NCBI GenBank assembly: GCA_037355855.1
Contig: CM074761.1
Span: 930,001-994,000 of the forward strand
DNA length: 64,000 bases
Direction: 5' to 3'
Origin: Pseudo-nitzschia pungens
Taxonomy: Eukaryota > Bacillariophyta > Bacillariophyceae > Bacillariales > Bacillariaceae
In this document: one piece after another, positions 44,617-55,820 of the stretch
How positions within the stretch are numbered: the stretch's first letter is position 1
Layout of the letters: each line of letters opens with the position of its first letter
Notes under the pieces: model-generated
The model's database searches: none
What the model was told of the DNA's origin: nothing
What the model saw: the letters and a program-made list of their open reading frames with translations, nothing else
Program-made: the position numbers and the translations under genes

Positions 44617-47010
44617 ATGGTTGCCGGACTCCGCCTACGAATGAACCCAACTCCACTAAGTCCAAATTCGAAAAACCATAAAAAAGTTGAGCTTCGTGCT
44701 TCAGATTGTTCTCAACAGACACTTATCGAGGAACATTCCCTCAAAAACTCGTTCACCCACAATTTTGGATTGGACAGTAATTTTGCTTGTTCCACTGGAT
44801 TGAAAACCGCAGGAATGATGGTAAATGACAAGTTATCGTCTCCATCATCATCCTCGAACAGCTATCATAGAGACGGAGGAAGTGTCGGAAACTCCAGCGG
44901 GGGAACGGCTCAATCGAATTCCGATGAACCAAGCCTTGTGATAAAGAGTCAACCACCATCATCAGTTTATAGCAATGAGAGTTTTAAGGTCGAGGTTCAA
45001 TTGGAGCTCCCCAAAACTTCTAGTCCACCATCCACGATATGGAATGTTGATGATGCGTTGCATCTGAAAGCGACTTTATGTTACGCGAAGACGGGGAAAC
45101 CTGTCAAAGACGAAGCCACTCTAATGACAACACCTATGGCAATTACAATTCCTGGTGCACCAAGTCCAGACAACAGCAGTAACAGCAATAATGAAAACAA
45201 TAGCAGTGGGAAGCGATCTACAGTAGTGGAGTGCATGATCAGAACAGATTCGATACGACGGGATGGCGAAAGTGGATATGTTGTTCGATTTTCTACAACC
45301 GGCGAAGAGAGAATTAAGAACAATCCGTTGAGCAGTCCAACAAGCCGAACGCGGGTCGTGAAGGGAGTTTCAACTCGTCCAACGCAATTGGTAAACTACA
45401 AGATACGTGCTACAGTGGAGTCAGATTGGGAAAGCATATGGTACAAAGATGAAGGTGGCAGAGACAAATGTATGGAAGTGTCTGTTGCCATTTATGACAA
45501 AGATGGACAACTAAAAACAGGGGAAAACATTCCGTTGAAACCAATTTTATGTTACGAGGTCAGTGGTGGAGCGCCTGAATCCAAGGTAGCTAACCAAGAG
45601 ATTCTACGCACTCTTGGCACCGCAAACATAGTTTTGGACAAAGATACAGGTCGGACGAAACTCCGTTTCCGGGTTGAGGACGTGTCGAAGAACCACCAGG
45701 GACAAAACTTTTGTCTCAAGGTTGCACCAGATGTTGGCGCGAAACGATATAAGGACATTGCCCCGGCTTTCACACCCGCTGTCAATGTCCGTTCCAAAAG
45801 AAACAAACGATCTAGAGGTGGTTCGAATCGCCAATCATCTGGTAAAAACGACAATACTGGGAGATCCGCTACTGACTCTCCGAGCGCTACTCGCCAGAGG
45901 CTCTCAGGAGTATTCGGAGGAGGGCAAGAAGGTCTTCGGTCCGGTGGTCAAGGTGTGACCTTCAACCCGAACAATGCCGATGCACTTCAGCAGGCGATGA
46001 GAGGTATAATTGGTTGGGCAGATTTGGTTGTAAATGAAATTTACCCACTGATGTGGCAGGTCCTTGGATATCAGCAACACGAAGATGGTAGCGGCCCTGA
46101 TTATACTCGACCCTATCACAACATGCCTAACCCTAACGGCGTGATAACCCGAATTCTCAATGCTTATACTGATCAGGTTCGTGGTCATCTCCGGGTGTTA
46201 TTGAGTGCTGTTGAAGAGGCACAAGCCAATAGCACTACAGCCGGAGGAGGGGGAGTGAATACCGATTTTATGTCGTCGTCGATGCCAGGGCGAGATTTCA
46301 GCTCTGAACCATATGGTTCGTTGATGGGAACAAATAGATTCGGAGTGCAGGGTGGTGCAGCAGTGCCTGGTGACACCGGGATTCCTCAAGGCGTTGTAGG
46401 TGGACTTCCTGGGTTGCATCCAACTATGGCGTCAGATGGTTTCCGCATACGGGGAGATACGGGGGGCGGCATGCCTTATTCAGCCCGAGCCAATATGACC
46501 AACCAAGCAGCGTTAGCTGGGATGCCTGGAGCATCAGCGTATGGTCTCCATGGGCACAATCCTATGGCAGCTGCAGGAATGCCTCATCAGCCGGGTCTGC
46601 GTGGAAGTCATTTTGATTCTCAGCAACGGGCAATGGCAACTGAGTCTCGAGAATCAGAGGTCCACTATGTCCTGGCCAAGCAATACAAAACGTTGCGTTG
46701 CGGTACAAGATTAGGCTTTCCATCGTTTAGCGCCGACAAGGAAATTCTGGGTTTCTTTCGGGAAGGTGGCGGAAAGGTGGGCGGCGTCAGTAAATTTGTT
46801 CCAATAAGCAGGCACCAAGATGACTTTGGACCTTTGGAAATTTTGCAAGCGTCCGAGATACTGGACGATTTCATAGCCAAGGAAAGTAAAGCTGTGCATT
46901 GCTTGAAAGACTTCCCAAATTTGACAAGTATGTTAGATGCTTGCTTATTATACGACTGGAGCAAGGACTCGGGTAATTCGGCAAATGCACAGTCCATGCA
47001 AGATAATTAG
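44617..47010 (+). CDS. Large unknown protein with two conserved-looking blocks
   Basis: A single exon of 797 aa is inferred, with a possible second start at 44641. No known domain is recognised. The N-terminal 100 residues are Ser/Asn-rich. Residues 110-400 look like beta-sandwich domains: LVIKSQPPSSVYSNESFKVE, HLKATLCYAKTGKPV, and a repeat-like partner with IPLKPILCYEVSGG. The latter ends KLRFRVEDVSKNHQGQNFCL, after which a basic NLS-like RSKRNKRSR appears. This order is reminiscent of Ig-fold DNA-binding proteins such as velvet or Rel, but that is only a guess. Residues 450-530 look helical (GIIGWADLVVNEIYPLMWQV). A Gly/Met/Pro-rich linker leads to a folded-looking C-terminal block (ESEVHYVLAKQYKTLRCGTR onward, with cysteines and acidic helices). 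Confidence 0.75.
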   Translation: MVAGLRLRMNPTPLSPNSKNHKKVELRASDCSQQTLIEEHSLKNSFTHNFGLDSNFACSTGLKTAGMMVNDKLSSPSSSSNSYHRDGGSVGNSSGGTAQSNSDEPSLVIKSQPPSSVYSNESFKVEVQLELPKTSSPPSTIWNVDDALHLKATLCYAKTGKPVKDEATLMTTPMAITIPGAPSPDNSSNSNNENNSSGKRSTVVECMIRTDSIRRDGESGYVVRFSTTGEERIKNNPLSSPTSRTRVVKGVSTRPTQLVNYKIRATVESDWESIWYKDEGGRDKCMEVSVAIYDKDGQLKTGENIPLKPILCYEVSGGAPESKVANQEILRTLGTANIVLDKDTGRTKLRFRVEDVSKNHQGQNFCLKVAPDVGAKRYKDIAPAFTPAVNVRSKRNKRSRGGSNRQSSGKNDNTGRSATDSPSATRQRLSGVFGGGQEGLRSGGQGVTFNPNNADALQQAMRGIIGWADLVVNEIYPLMWQVLGYQQHEDGSGPDYTRPYHNMPNPNGVITRILNAYTDQVRGHLRVLLSAVEEAQANSTTAGGGGVNTDFMSSSMPGRDFSSEPYGSLMGTNRFGVQGGAAVPGDTGIPQGVVGGLPGLHPTMASDGFRIRGDTGGGMPYSARANMTNQAALAGMPGASAYGLHGHNPMAAAGMPHQPGLRGSHFDSQQRAMATESRESEVHYVLAKQYKTLRCGTRLGFPSFSADKEILGFFREGGGKVGGVSKFVPISRHQDDFGPLEILQASEILDDFIAKESKAVHCLKDFPNLTSMLDACLLYDWSKDSGNSANAQSMQDN

Positions 47011-48534
47011 ACAATAAAGTGAACACTGGGTTGGGGGTATATTACTATAATATGTGGTGAAAGAGAACAACAAGCATGAAAGTGTTTGGATTTCAATAGA
47101 GAAGAATATGTGTTTTATCACATGTTTGTGGAGAAGATGTGGTTGTAAAATTGTAAAATTCATGTGATGTTTGGACAAAATCAGAGCAAAACTGCTGTCA
47201 ATGTTCAATGGCATAGCATGCAAACACATTGCATCGCAACTGTGGCCAAAATCTTTCTAAACTTTTACTCTAGACATTTTTTTGAGACGATTGATTGATT
47301 CAACCAAGTAATGTTTACATACTTTATTGCCAATATTCATCCTACGGTATGGATCCGAAGGCATCCTCCTCATCAGTAAGGTTACTGCATCGTATCTCAG
47401 TACTTATTTCTCATCAACAATCAAAACTCCTTCGCCTCAAAACTGAAAACCGAAGATACGTAAGGTACGGTAAGGTTTACCCGTGTAATTACTCGTACTC
47501 GTAACCTTACCTCGTCGTCGCACGTGTAAGGTTACTGTGTGATTTACTACCGGTATGATTGGTGGCATGCCAATGGGTTGGATTCAACGGGCCTCGAAAC
47601 CGCGCGGGGCCGACCGACCGAGCGGCCGACGCACTCCCTCCATTGTGCTTTTGATTTTTTGAGAGAAGTAAGATTACGGTAATTATTACCACCGTACACG
47701 TAAGGTTACGTGGAATGAATCAATCATCATCCAAACGATGATCGGTGTGCATGAATTCATTCCATACACGCATTCCGAGCATCCCACCTACCGTACCAAC
47801 AGATATAATACCCGCCAAATAACGTCGCAGTCAGCCGAGACCAACAATGACGGCAGATACCTAGTACTGTTCCTACCCATCGATACACGAACCGGTAGGG
47901 TTGTTTCAAAAAACTCTAGAATACAAATTCCACAACGGGAACATTCTGCATGCTCTGCATAGCACCACTTCGTAGTTGTCGTAGTTCCTACCGTACGGTG
48001 GAGTGAGAAACCCATGCTACGAGTGGGCAAGATTACGGTAAGAACCTTACGGTAAGCCTTAGGGTAAACCTTAGTTGTATTACAGGTCCGATACGATACT
48101 TTGGGAGAAGACCACAGGTAAGGTCACCGGTAACACCGATCCCAAAGCGAGTCGGATGGGAACAATAATTAAAATTGTTCAATCCCGACAGGACTACGAG
48201 TGAGTAACTTACTTGTACCAACAAAATAATACCGGTACAAAACGAAGTACAGTACTCGTAGTAAGATTACAACTCAGTAATTTACAAACGAGTGTTCCCG
48301 TAATTACCGTATTGGAATTGGAACTAAGCTACGGTACTGTCATTTCTTCAATTATTTACTCTGGCACCCGACGAATCCGGACTGCAGCGAGCACAACTCT
48401 GGACTTTATTCTACGCCTCTCCTTACTTGCACAAGGGACGACCTCCTCAGTCGACCAGTCACCCGGCCAGCCACTCCACCAGTAATTCCAACCAATTCCA
48501 AACCAACGAATTCAACCAAACCAAACCAACCACC
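47011..48534. repeat. Intergenic region with dense ACGGTAAGG motif clusters
   Basis: Clusters occur at about 47455-47540 (TACGGTAAGGTTTACCC), 47665-47710, and 48030-48075 (GATTACGGTAAGAACC then TTACGGTAAGCC and TAGGGTAAACC). More lie near 48120 and 48240-48345. No gene is supported. Confidence 0.55.
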
Positions 48535-50029
48535 ATGTTCCGAAAACTGGGATTCGGAAGCGGGTCGAAAAAGCGGCCCAAGAAGAAGCGTCTCTCAGCC
48601 GGCGGCCCACGATCCGGACGCCACGAAGCCTCCCCCGTCGTATCAATACGCCATGAACGAATACGCGATGACGGGACCCTCTTCGTCGGCCCGGCGTCCC
48701 GCCTCGCAGGCCAACGTGGACGACGAGGGAACGATCCGCCCGGGCTTTTCCATGACGACGCTCGACGAGGGGGGCAGCCACAGCCACATCCAGAGCCACA
48801 GCTACGGCCAGATCCTTCCCGATCCGTCGGAATCCCAGCCGCAGGGAGAGGATCCCCCGCAATCGGGTACTGTTGGTGGCGTCGGCGTTGGTGTTGGCGT
48901 TGGCGTTGGTGGTAGTGACGTGCACGACGAAACCATGACCACCAGCAACGTCAGACTGCACGAACAACAGCAACGGCAGCAGCAGCAACGGCAGTATCAT
49001 CACCATCCTCGCCCGATCTCCACCTCGCCGCTTCCCGGCGATGGAATCCTTCGATCCTCGTCGTATCTCAGCCAGGGCAATGCCGCCTACAGCCCGCACG
49101 CTCGCAGGCGGTTTCTGTCCCCCAAGGCCGAGTATTTCTCGTACGACGAGGACGACACGATCACCACCGCAACCTTTGGGGGAAACTACGACGAGCTGGA
49201 GGACGATGACGAACGAGCGATGCGGAGGGGCATCGGAGGCATCGGCATGATTCCCCCCCACTCGGAGCAGATGATGCCCGATGCGACCTACGAGGAGTGG
49301 TACGGAGACGCCTACGTAGGCGGTCCGATCCGATACATTTATCCCAGCGGGTACCAGTCGATGCGTCCGAGGGGATCTCCCTGGAAACTCAGCATTGTGG
49401 TCTGCCTCTTGTTCACGTGGTTGTCGGTCTTTATCATTGGCCATTGCAGCGACATTTACGACATGAACCAAATGAACGGCAACAACAGCAACAAGAACAA
49501 TAACAACAACAACAATTACAACGCCGACGATGCCAACTACGACGACGCCGACGTCAACTACGAGGACATGGTCATCAACGAAAAATGGTGCGGATCCCGC
49601 CTTTTATACTGGATGTGGGTCATATCGATGCTCATCACCGGACTCGCCTCGGCCTACTGCGGCGTCATTGGCTACATCAAGGTCCGGGATTTTGCGGTGG
49701 CCAACACCCGCAGCCAGCCCCCCGGAATCATGATGGTCGGGGATTATTCCCTGTCGGGCGATCCGAACCACCAGCACCACCACCAGCACCACCAAACCAA
49801 GGGCAACTCGGACTATTACGTTCCGATCGGGGATTCGGCCGGGCGGAATTCCCGCCTGCGGCATCAGCAGCAGCAGCAGGCCCCGGGCGGCGCGACGAAT
49901 TACCGGCTGCAGCAGACGCACCCGGCGCAGTACCAGAAAACCATTTACCAGGCCGACGGGACACCGCAATTCTGGGGAAACCAGATCTATCGGCCCAACC
50001 AAGCCGCCGTGCACATTGTGTCCCGATAG
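48535..50029 (+). CDS. Two-TM membrane protein, low complexity, with apparent +1 frameshift near its N-terminus
   Basis: The frame starting at ATG 48653 gives 458 aa. The same frame stays open upstream and encodes DPDATKPPPSYQYAMNEYAM. A well-placed ATG at 48535 (CACCATGTT) encodes MFRKLGFGSGSKKRPKKKR in the adjacent frame. Skipping one base near 48595 joins them into about 497 aa with a basic N-terminus and a PPPSY (PPxY) motif. The rest is disordered (His/Gln/Gly-Val repeats) except for two membrane helices. These are near LSIVVCLLFTWLSVFIIG and LYWMWVISMLITGLASAYCG, separated by an Asn/Asp-rich loop. A Tyr/Gln-rich tail follows. The family is unknown. A PPxY motif can recruit WW-domain ubiquitin ligases, which is inference. 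The GC content is higher than in most of the window. Confidence 0.72.
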
Positions 50030-50819
50030 CTCGGAAGCGGCTCGCCGTGGCGTGGGATTTGCATCGCATCGGATTGGATTGCCTGCGCGATGCTGCGATT
50101 CCCCCCGCAAGTGCACGGCACGGGACGGCACGACGTGGCACGGGTCCCTTCCACAGCGACGACCGCTCGGAAAGGACCCCATGCGTTCGTGCGCACCGAA
50201 CGAATCGCGGCCCTGGCACACGAATGCCGATGGTCCGCGTCGAGATTGCGGGCGGATTCATTGCATTGCATTTGCATTTGCATTTGCATTTGCGTTCCAT
50301 TTCATGCAGTGGCACGGAGTACGGTGTGCGGGCGGAGCGCGGGGTTGCGGCAGAGCCCCGTTTGAAAATTGCGGCGGATTCCGTCTCGGAAAGAAAGAAT
50401 ACCGCTGTGGACAGTGAGCGGTGACGTGTAGCGATTGGAATCGACGAGCACTTGGAACGAAATCCATGGCACGACAAGAACACGGTTGCGGTTCCATTCC
50501 GCTCTACTATTAATATAACGCGGAATGCAATACAATATAGCAAATAGTCTGCGGTTTTGATTTGGCTTTCCCCTTCTTCTACGTGTAGTGATAAGCAAGA
50601 TCCAATGTGTAGTATGGTGGTATGGTATAGAATAGTACCGAGCTTTTGTTGCCGACATGATGATAATATATAGTTACTATCCTGCTCTCCCACCAGAGTC
50701 TCTCTCGCGCTTTCGTCCGGTCCAGAAAACAAAAGGGGCGATCGCGCGCACTGTCCATCCACCCGATATCGCTCCGAGTTGAGCGGAGCCGAGCCGAGCG
50801 AAACGGGCCGTCCCGTTTT
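50030..50819. repeat. Convergent 3' intergenic region with (CATTTG)n tract
   Basis: This GC-rich region contains CATTTGCATTTGCATTTG at about 50264-50294 and a GGCACGGGACGGCACG repeat at about 50117-50145. ORFs on both strands here are low-complexity shadows. Confidence 0.5.
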
Positions 50820-52492
50820 TCACTCTTCGTCAAAGTATCGATCGTCGATGAATTCCTCGTCTCCCTTCTCGCCCACCGAGGCGGTCGAGCTCCCGCCGGC
50901 GCCACCCGAAGGGGGCCGTTCCTGGATGCCCAGGTAGGGTTTCCAGGTGGGATGGACCCGCTTCGGTATCATCTTGGCCGAGATGGCCGCCAGCTCCATC
51001 TGGGTCGGACATTTCGGTTCCTTGCTGAGTTTCATCCCGAGGAATCCGATCTCGGAGGGGGGCGTGCTTCCCTTGCGCCCGTTGCACTTGCGGCAGCAGG
51101 TCACGGTGTTGTCCCACGTCAGCTGGCCGCCCATCGACTTGGGTCGGACGTGGTCCAGCGACAGGTCGGCCGTGTGGAAGCGCTTGTTGCAGTACTGGCA
51201 GATGTACTTGTCCCGCAAAAAGACGTTCCGGCGGGTAAAGGCGGGCCGGGTCTGCCTCTGGGGGACGTAGTCGTTGAGGGCGATGACCGAGGGCAGGGGG
51301 ACCTGGATGTTGGAGGCCCGGACGGTGATGTCGGGATAGACGTCCACCACCGTGACGCTGCCCTTGAAGACGGCCTTGATGGCGTCCTGCCACGACCAGA
51401 GACTCAGCGGCATGTATCCCAGTGGCTGAGAAACCAAACCAAACCAAACCAAACACAACACGAAAACAACGAGCGGTGGCAAAACGACGTGAGCAAATAA
51501 AAGCGGATGACCAAACAAAATCAATTTCAAAACAGCGGCCTCCGTTTGTCTTTTCGAACAGTGTTTGTTCCATGCTCAATGCAACTCAATGCAACTCAAT
51601 GCAACGAAACGAAACGAAACGCACCAAGTAATTCGCGTTCAGCACCAGCGTCGGACGATTGTTGAGTTGTCTCAAGAAATACTGGTGCTCGCGCACCATG
51701 TCGTAGCTGTCCCGGGTCTCCGCTTCGTTGCCGTCGCTGTTGCTCCGGCGCTCGTCGTTCGCGAGGGTCACCCCGCGGTTCCGCGACCGGGGACCCACGG
51801 GCGAGCTCTTCCCGTAATTTACCTGCGAGTCGAGGTGCCGGTGGAGTTCGTCCTCGGACAGGGAGCGTCCCGGGCCACCGGGGCGGCTGCTTCTCCCGGT
51901 TTTTCGGGTCGCCCGCTCGGCGGTCGCGTCGTCGTCGCTTCCGCTCGTCTCGGCGGATTTGCTGCCCTCGGCTTTTTTCAGCTTCATTTTCATTTTTTTT
52001 CGTTTCCTCCCCGCCTTGTTGGTCGATTTGACCGAGGCGTGCAGCGACGTCTCGGACCGGATTCCGCCCCGGTTGCTTCTCGTTCCGCCGTGCCATCCGA
52101 CGCTCGACGAGAATCCGACACCGGAAACCGAGGAACACGCGGATCCTGTCGAACGCAAAATCGAAGACAGAATCGAAGACAGAATCGAAGACAAAATCGA
52201 ATCGAATCGAATCGGATGCGACAATGAGACAACAATGACAATGACAATGACAAGAAATTTCATTTGCAAAACCAATGACCCAACCAAAAACCACACGCCA
52301 TTGCGAGAATCCTACGGTTCCTCGGTATCGGTATCGGTATCGGTATCGGTATCGATATCATTATCGTTATCGTTCGTTGCTTCGTGGCTACTTACCGCAA
52401 CCTCTGCAATTTCGGTGCGGACTGAAGAGCGCATGGGACACCAAGAGCTTGGACGCGGCCACGGTGGCCACGATGGCAAGGATGGTTCTCAT
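50820..52492 (-). CDS. HNH endonuclease-family protein with signal peptide on its own first exon
   Basis: Three exons are inferred: 52492-52396, 52145-51625 and 51425-50820. The introns are 250 bp (GTAAGT donor, pyrimidine-rich then TTCGACAG acceptor, phase 1) and 199 bp (GTGCGT donor, TTTCTCAG acceptor, phase 0), giving about 407 aa. Exon 1 encodes MRTILAIVATVAAS and reaches VSHA-LFSP, a signal peptide with a plastid-like cleavage region. Exon 2 is basic and disordered until LVLNANYL. The splice then gives PLGYMPLSLWSWQDAI, matching the conserved LVLNA...PLSLWSWQ block of algal and bacterial HNH proteins. The nuclease core has CQYCNKRF, DLSLDHVRPKSMGG (HNH His), DNTV and CCRKCN, i.e. two CxxC pairs for a structural zinc. 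A plastid or secretory nuclease is inferred. An alternative start at 52263 would read through the first intron. Confidence 0.83.
52146..52395 (-). repeat. HNH gene intron 1 built of short tandem repeats
   Basis: The intron holds (GGTATC)n at about 52323-52356, CGTTAT/CATTATC units next to it, (AATGAC)n at about 52232-52250, (CGAAT)n at about 52195-52215 and (ATCGAAGACAGA)n at about 52158-52195 on the plus strand. On the gene strand the last gives the pyrimidine-rich run before the acceptor. Confidence 0.7.
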
Positions 52493-54821
52493 CGGTATCC
52501 GGTGTTGCGGTCGAATCTTCAACGAAGGACGCTTTCGTCGCAGAAGCGGCAATTCTCTGGTCATGGCTGGTTGGTTGGCTGGTTGGCTGGTTGGTTTGTT
52601 TGTTTCGGTGGGCGGAAGGACGTCTTGGACTTGGGCCGGAACAACTATCGTGGCGAGAATCTGCTGCCCTCGGGTATTTGTTCTATAGTATTTTTCGACT
52701 CGTAGTAGTTGCTGTCGCTGTTGCTGTTGCTGTTGTCCAATGGAAAGGAGTGTGGTCGTTACGGGGCCTTTGCGGAAAGGCCCATTCGATGCCGGCGAAA
52801 GCGAAATTATTTCGTACCGTAACTAGTAAGTGGGGTGGGTTGAACCAATTCGGTCGAATGCGGCAGATGATAGATAATAGATACCTTACCCTACTCTACC
52901 GAAGAATTCCACTACGTAGTTTTCATCGGTCTTCGACTCGCTCGGCGGAAATACGGTATCATACGGTTTGGTACTCATATATACTCGCACCAGCACTGTC
53001 ACTTGTACTAACTACCGTATGCATTACAAGTTTCAACTCGGGAGAAAGAAAGGAAACCTCCTGGGTTTCTCTTCTTTCGACATGATTGAATTGTTCTGAA
53101 CAAAAAAAAAAGAATTCACATCTTGAAGCTCCCAAAGAAAAAAAAAAAAATGATGACACGTCTCCGCAAGTTCGCTTCTCGCTTCGGGGAATCCTCGAAA
53201 CAGTCGTGTGTCGTGTCTGAACAGATGCGGCGCAACCAAAAGAAGAGCTTCCATTGCGCACACTTTAGAACACTACATGTACTAGTAATTACGAAACACG
53301 ACCTCCAAAGACGAATCATCGTCATTGGGCGAGAAATGTTCGGGAGTCATAGCTGGAATGACCTTGCTAAGGAGTGGGTACTGGTCGTATTGAGTATGTT
53401 GCGTGGATCGAATCAATCAATCCAGCCAAAAACAGTTTTTCCTACCGTAATTACGAGTACCGTATTGCATCGTGATTGAAACCGAGAACAATCATACTAG
53501 GTATTGAACCTACTACGAGCATCAATCAAGTAACTTACCGTACGACTTGAATTTTGAATTGAATCTCTCTGGAATCTAATCTCGCTAACGGTACTTGAAG
53601 AAATAATGAATCTCGAATCTAAATCAATCAAGTCATCATGAGGTGAGACTGTTAGAATCACAAAAACACCCAAGTTCTCAAAATTATCAATTACACGGAC
53701 TGAGTTGGGACAGTTAGTAGTTCTGGTACTAGTAGTACTAGTACTGGTGCTGCTGCTGCTGCAGAAGATGATTATTGTTCTGGCTGAGGATAGTAGATGC
53801 TGCTGGCTGAGGAGGAGACCAAGGAGGAGCTCGTCTTTCAAGAAGATTATTTCGTGTCGAATTGATACTAAGATTACTACGTACTAGTACCTACTTCTTC
53901 TTGTTGTTTCTCTTGTTCGTCTTGTTTGCTGATCCTCAGTGATGCAACAACTCCACACCAAATCGCTCACTTCTTGTCAACCCGCAACGCAACGCAAAGC
54001 AAGCACCACCACCAGCAACAACAACAAGAACAACAAAAACCTGATCTCCTCTTTCTTTCTTCTTCGATGCCTAGTACTACTACTAGTCATTTCTTGTCGT
54101 CCTCTGTGGTTGCGCAATCACCATATCGGCATTGGATCTAGACAGAACCTGCCACCGCGTCGTGAAAGAGAGGGCACCCCAAACAGAGACACTCTACTAA
54201 GAATTCGTCGTAAAGTAGTACGTGTAGTACCGGTAGAACCAGTAGCTGGAAGGAAAATCAATCGTTCATCAGATCATGATGGTGCGGCAGCAAGAATCAT
54301 GTTGATCACCCGTATTCCTGCCATATCCGGTTTAGAATTCAACGTGCCTCCTCTTTTCGCAGCAATGACAACACGTTTGTTCCTTCGCGCGATGGAGGAA
54401 TGGTGTAAGGTTCCGTTCCACCAACAAATCAGGGCATTCCAAGAAATAATGTAAACTAGGTAATGCACAAGACCAAGTAAAGCTACTACATGTCAACGAC
54501 GGGCAGAATAAGATAGTCTTTGCACTTTTCTAGGACAAGAACACATTAGTACCAATTTAGAGGGCACTAATTTTTCTAGGACTGCTTACGAACTACGAAG
54601 TACTTCCATCATTTCATTCTTGTGTCAATTACTACTAAATGAGTGTTCCAGTGATAATATTTAATACGTATTACTCTGAGAAAGAATGAAGGTAAGTACT
54701 ATTTCTGACACAAAATATTGTGCTTCTTTTTATTGGTTGATTTGGAAATCTTCGAATCTATCGGATTGGCGGCTCAATCAACATATTGAAATCCCGACAA
54801 TACAAGCAGCTAGTATTGCCA
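52493..54821. other. Intergenic region, 2.3 kb
   Basis: (GGTTGGCT)n lies at about 52566-52602 just upstream of the HNH gene. An A-rich run of about 13 A lies at about 53138-53151, followed by an ORF (53150-53479) without a recognisable domain. CTACTAGTACTAG-type repeats lie at about 53725-53765 and 54070-54090. A plus-strand ORF at 53942-54454 (170 aa, Asn/Arg-rich with one hydrophobic segment) has no domain I recognise and is not called with confidence. Confidence 0.4.
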
Positions 54822-55820
54822 TCAGATGTCCTCCGCATCGTCGGAATGCAAATGCTTGCGACGATGGCGTTTGATGCGGTTGAAGGGTTTAATGAATTCT
54901 TCCTCTTCGACGCTCATTTCAACACCGTCGACATGGATGTTTTTGCCCTTCAAATAGTAACGATGGCGTTCGGTCGCAAGATCACCGTCGAGATCGAAAT
55001 CATAATCATGATTGAGATCAAAATCATAGTATTCGTGAACAGCATCCTGACTGCTATCAATATCAAATTGTTCATTGATATCTTGAGCGCCAACATCAAG
55101 ATACGAGTCTTCCTCAACATCATGATTGCCGCCAACATTGTTGAGATCCACAGTCATCCCCGCTAGAGAGGAATGAGAACGTTGCCTATGAAACATTCGG
55201 CTGCGAGGAGTGACAGTCGTAATCGGAGAAAAAAGAGGCGACAGCGTAATCTGTGATGGCACCAACGGCGATTTGAACGAAACTCTGTGGGTCACGTTGG
55301 GCCTTTTCCACGCGGGAGGCAGGGCAATCCGAATTTCAGAGTCTGGCGATGGCAATGACGGGGGAGTGATTGTAGAAGTCAATGTTTCGCTGTCGTTTCG
55401 GAGAAGTGCTTCTGCGTAGGACGAAGGCCCTTTCTTGGATCCGGTCGAAGGTTTATTGCTGGTGTCGGAGCCATGGGAAGAGTCATGATTGTTTGCAGTC
55501 TTTTTGGTCCTCGATTTTTGTCCCGACTTGGAAGACTTTTTGGAGGGGGTGAGTGCTAAAACAATCAAGGAGATGAATTCTTTCCATCGGATTGAAACAG
55601 GATCCAGAAACGACGAGTTAGTTCTCGAAACGTATTATTTGCAACACGACCGATCAAACACAATGTTAGATCTGGGATCTCAACTGTTGAGAAACTTACT
55701 CTTGGCTGGACTGGGTTTGACCGCATCACTCCGGGGAAGTCCTCCGCGTCGAAGGAAACGAGGACGGGTAGCATCACCCTTGTCGGTCTTGGGAGAACTA
55801 ACAGCTTGTCGGTTGAACAT
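54822..55820 (-). CDS. Acidic, mostly disordered protein with an RVSF (PP1-docking-like) motif
   Basis: Two exons are inferred, 55820-55700 and 55555-54822, with a 144-bp phase-1 intron (GTAAGT donor, TTTTAG acceptor), giving about 284 aa. Exon 1 is basic (MFNRQAVSSPKTDKGDATRP, later RFLRRGGLP). Exon 2 begins TLTPSKKSSKSGQ and stays Ser/Lys/Thr-rich. Near residue 140, NVTHRVSFKSP contains RVSF, the classic RVxF docking motif for protein phosphatase 1. A Tyr/Asp repeat follows (YYDFDLNHDYDFDLDGDL). The C-terminus is basic then acidic (RIKRHRRKHLHSDDAEDI). No folded domain is evident. A phosphatase-regulator role is inference from one motif. The Asp repeat might bind cations. Confidence 0.7.

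Noticed and set aside
49585..50424. Pro/His/Arg-rich 279-residue ORF overlapping the end of the two-TM gene
   Set aside because: It is an alternate frame of a GC-rich gene and its 3' region. Composition explains it.
51565..52705. Plus-strand ORFs across the HNH gene
   Set aside because: They are antisense to inferred exons and introns and are repeat-derived (poly-Arg-Tyr and Val-Ser runs from the GGTATC tract).
53150..53479. Possible short gene starting ATGATG after a poly-A run
   Set aside because: It has no domain, no splice support, and its C-terminal half lies in motif-type intergenic DNA.
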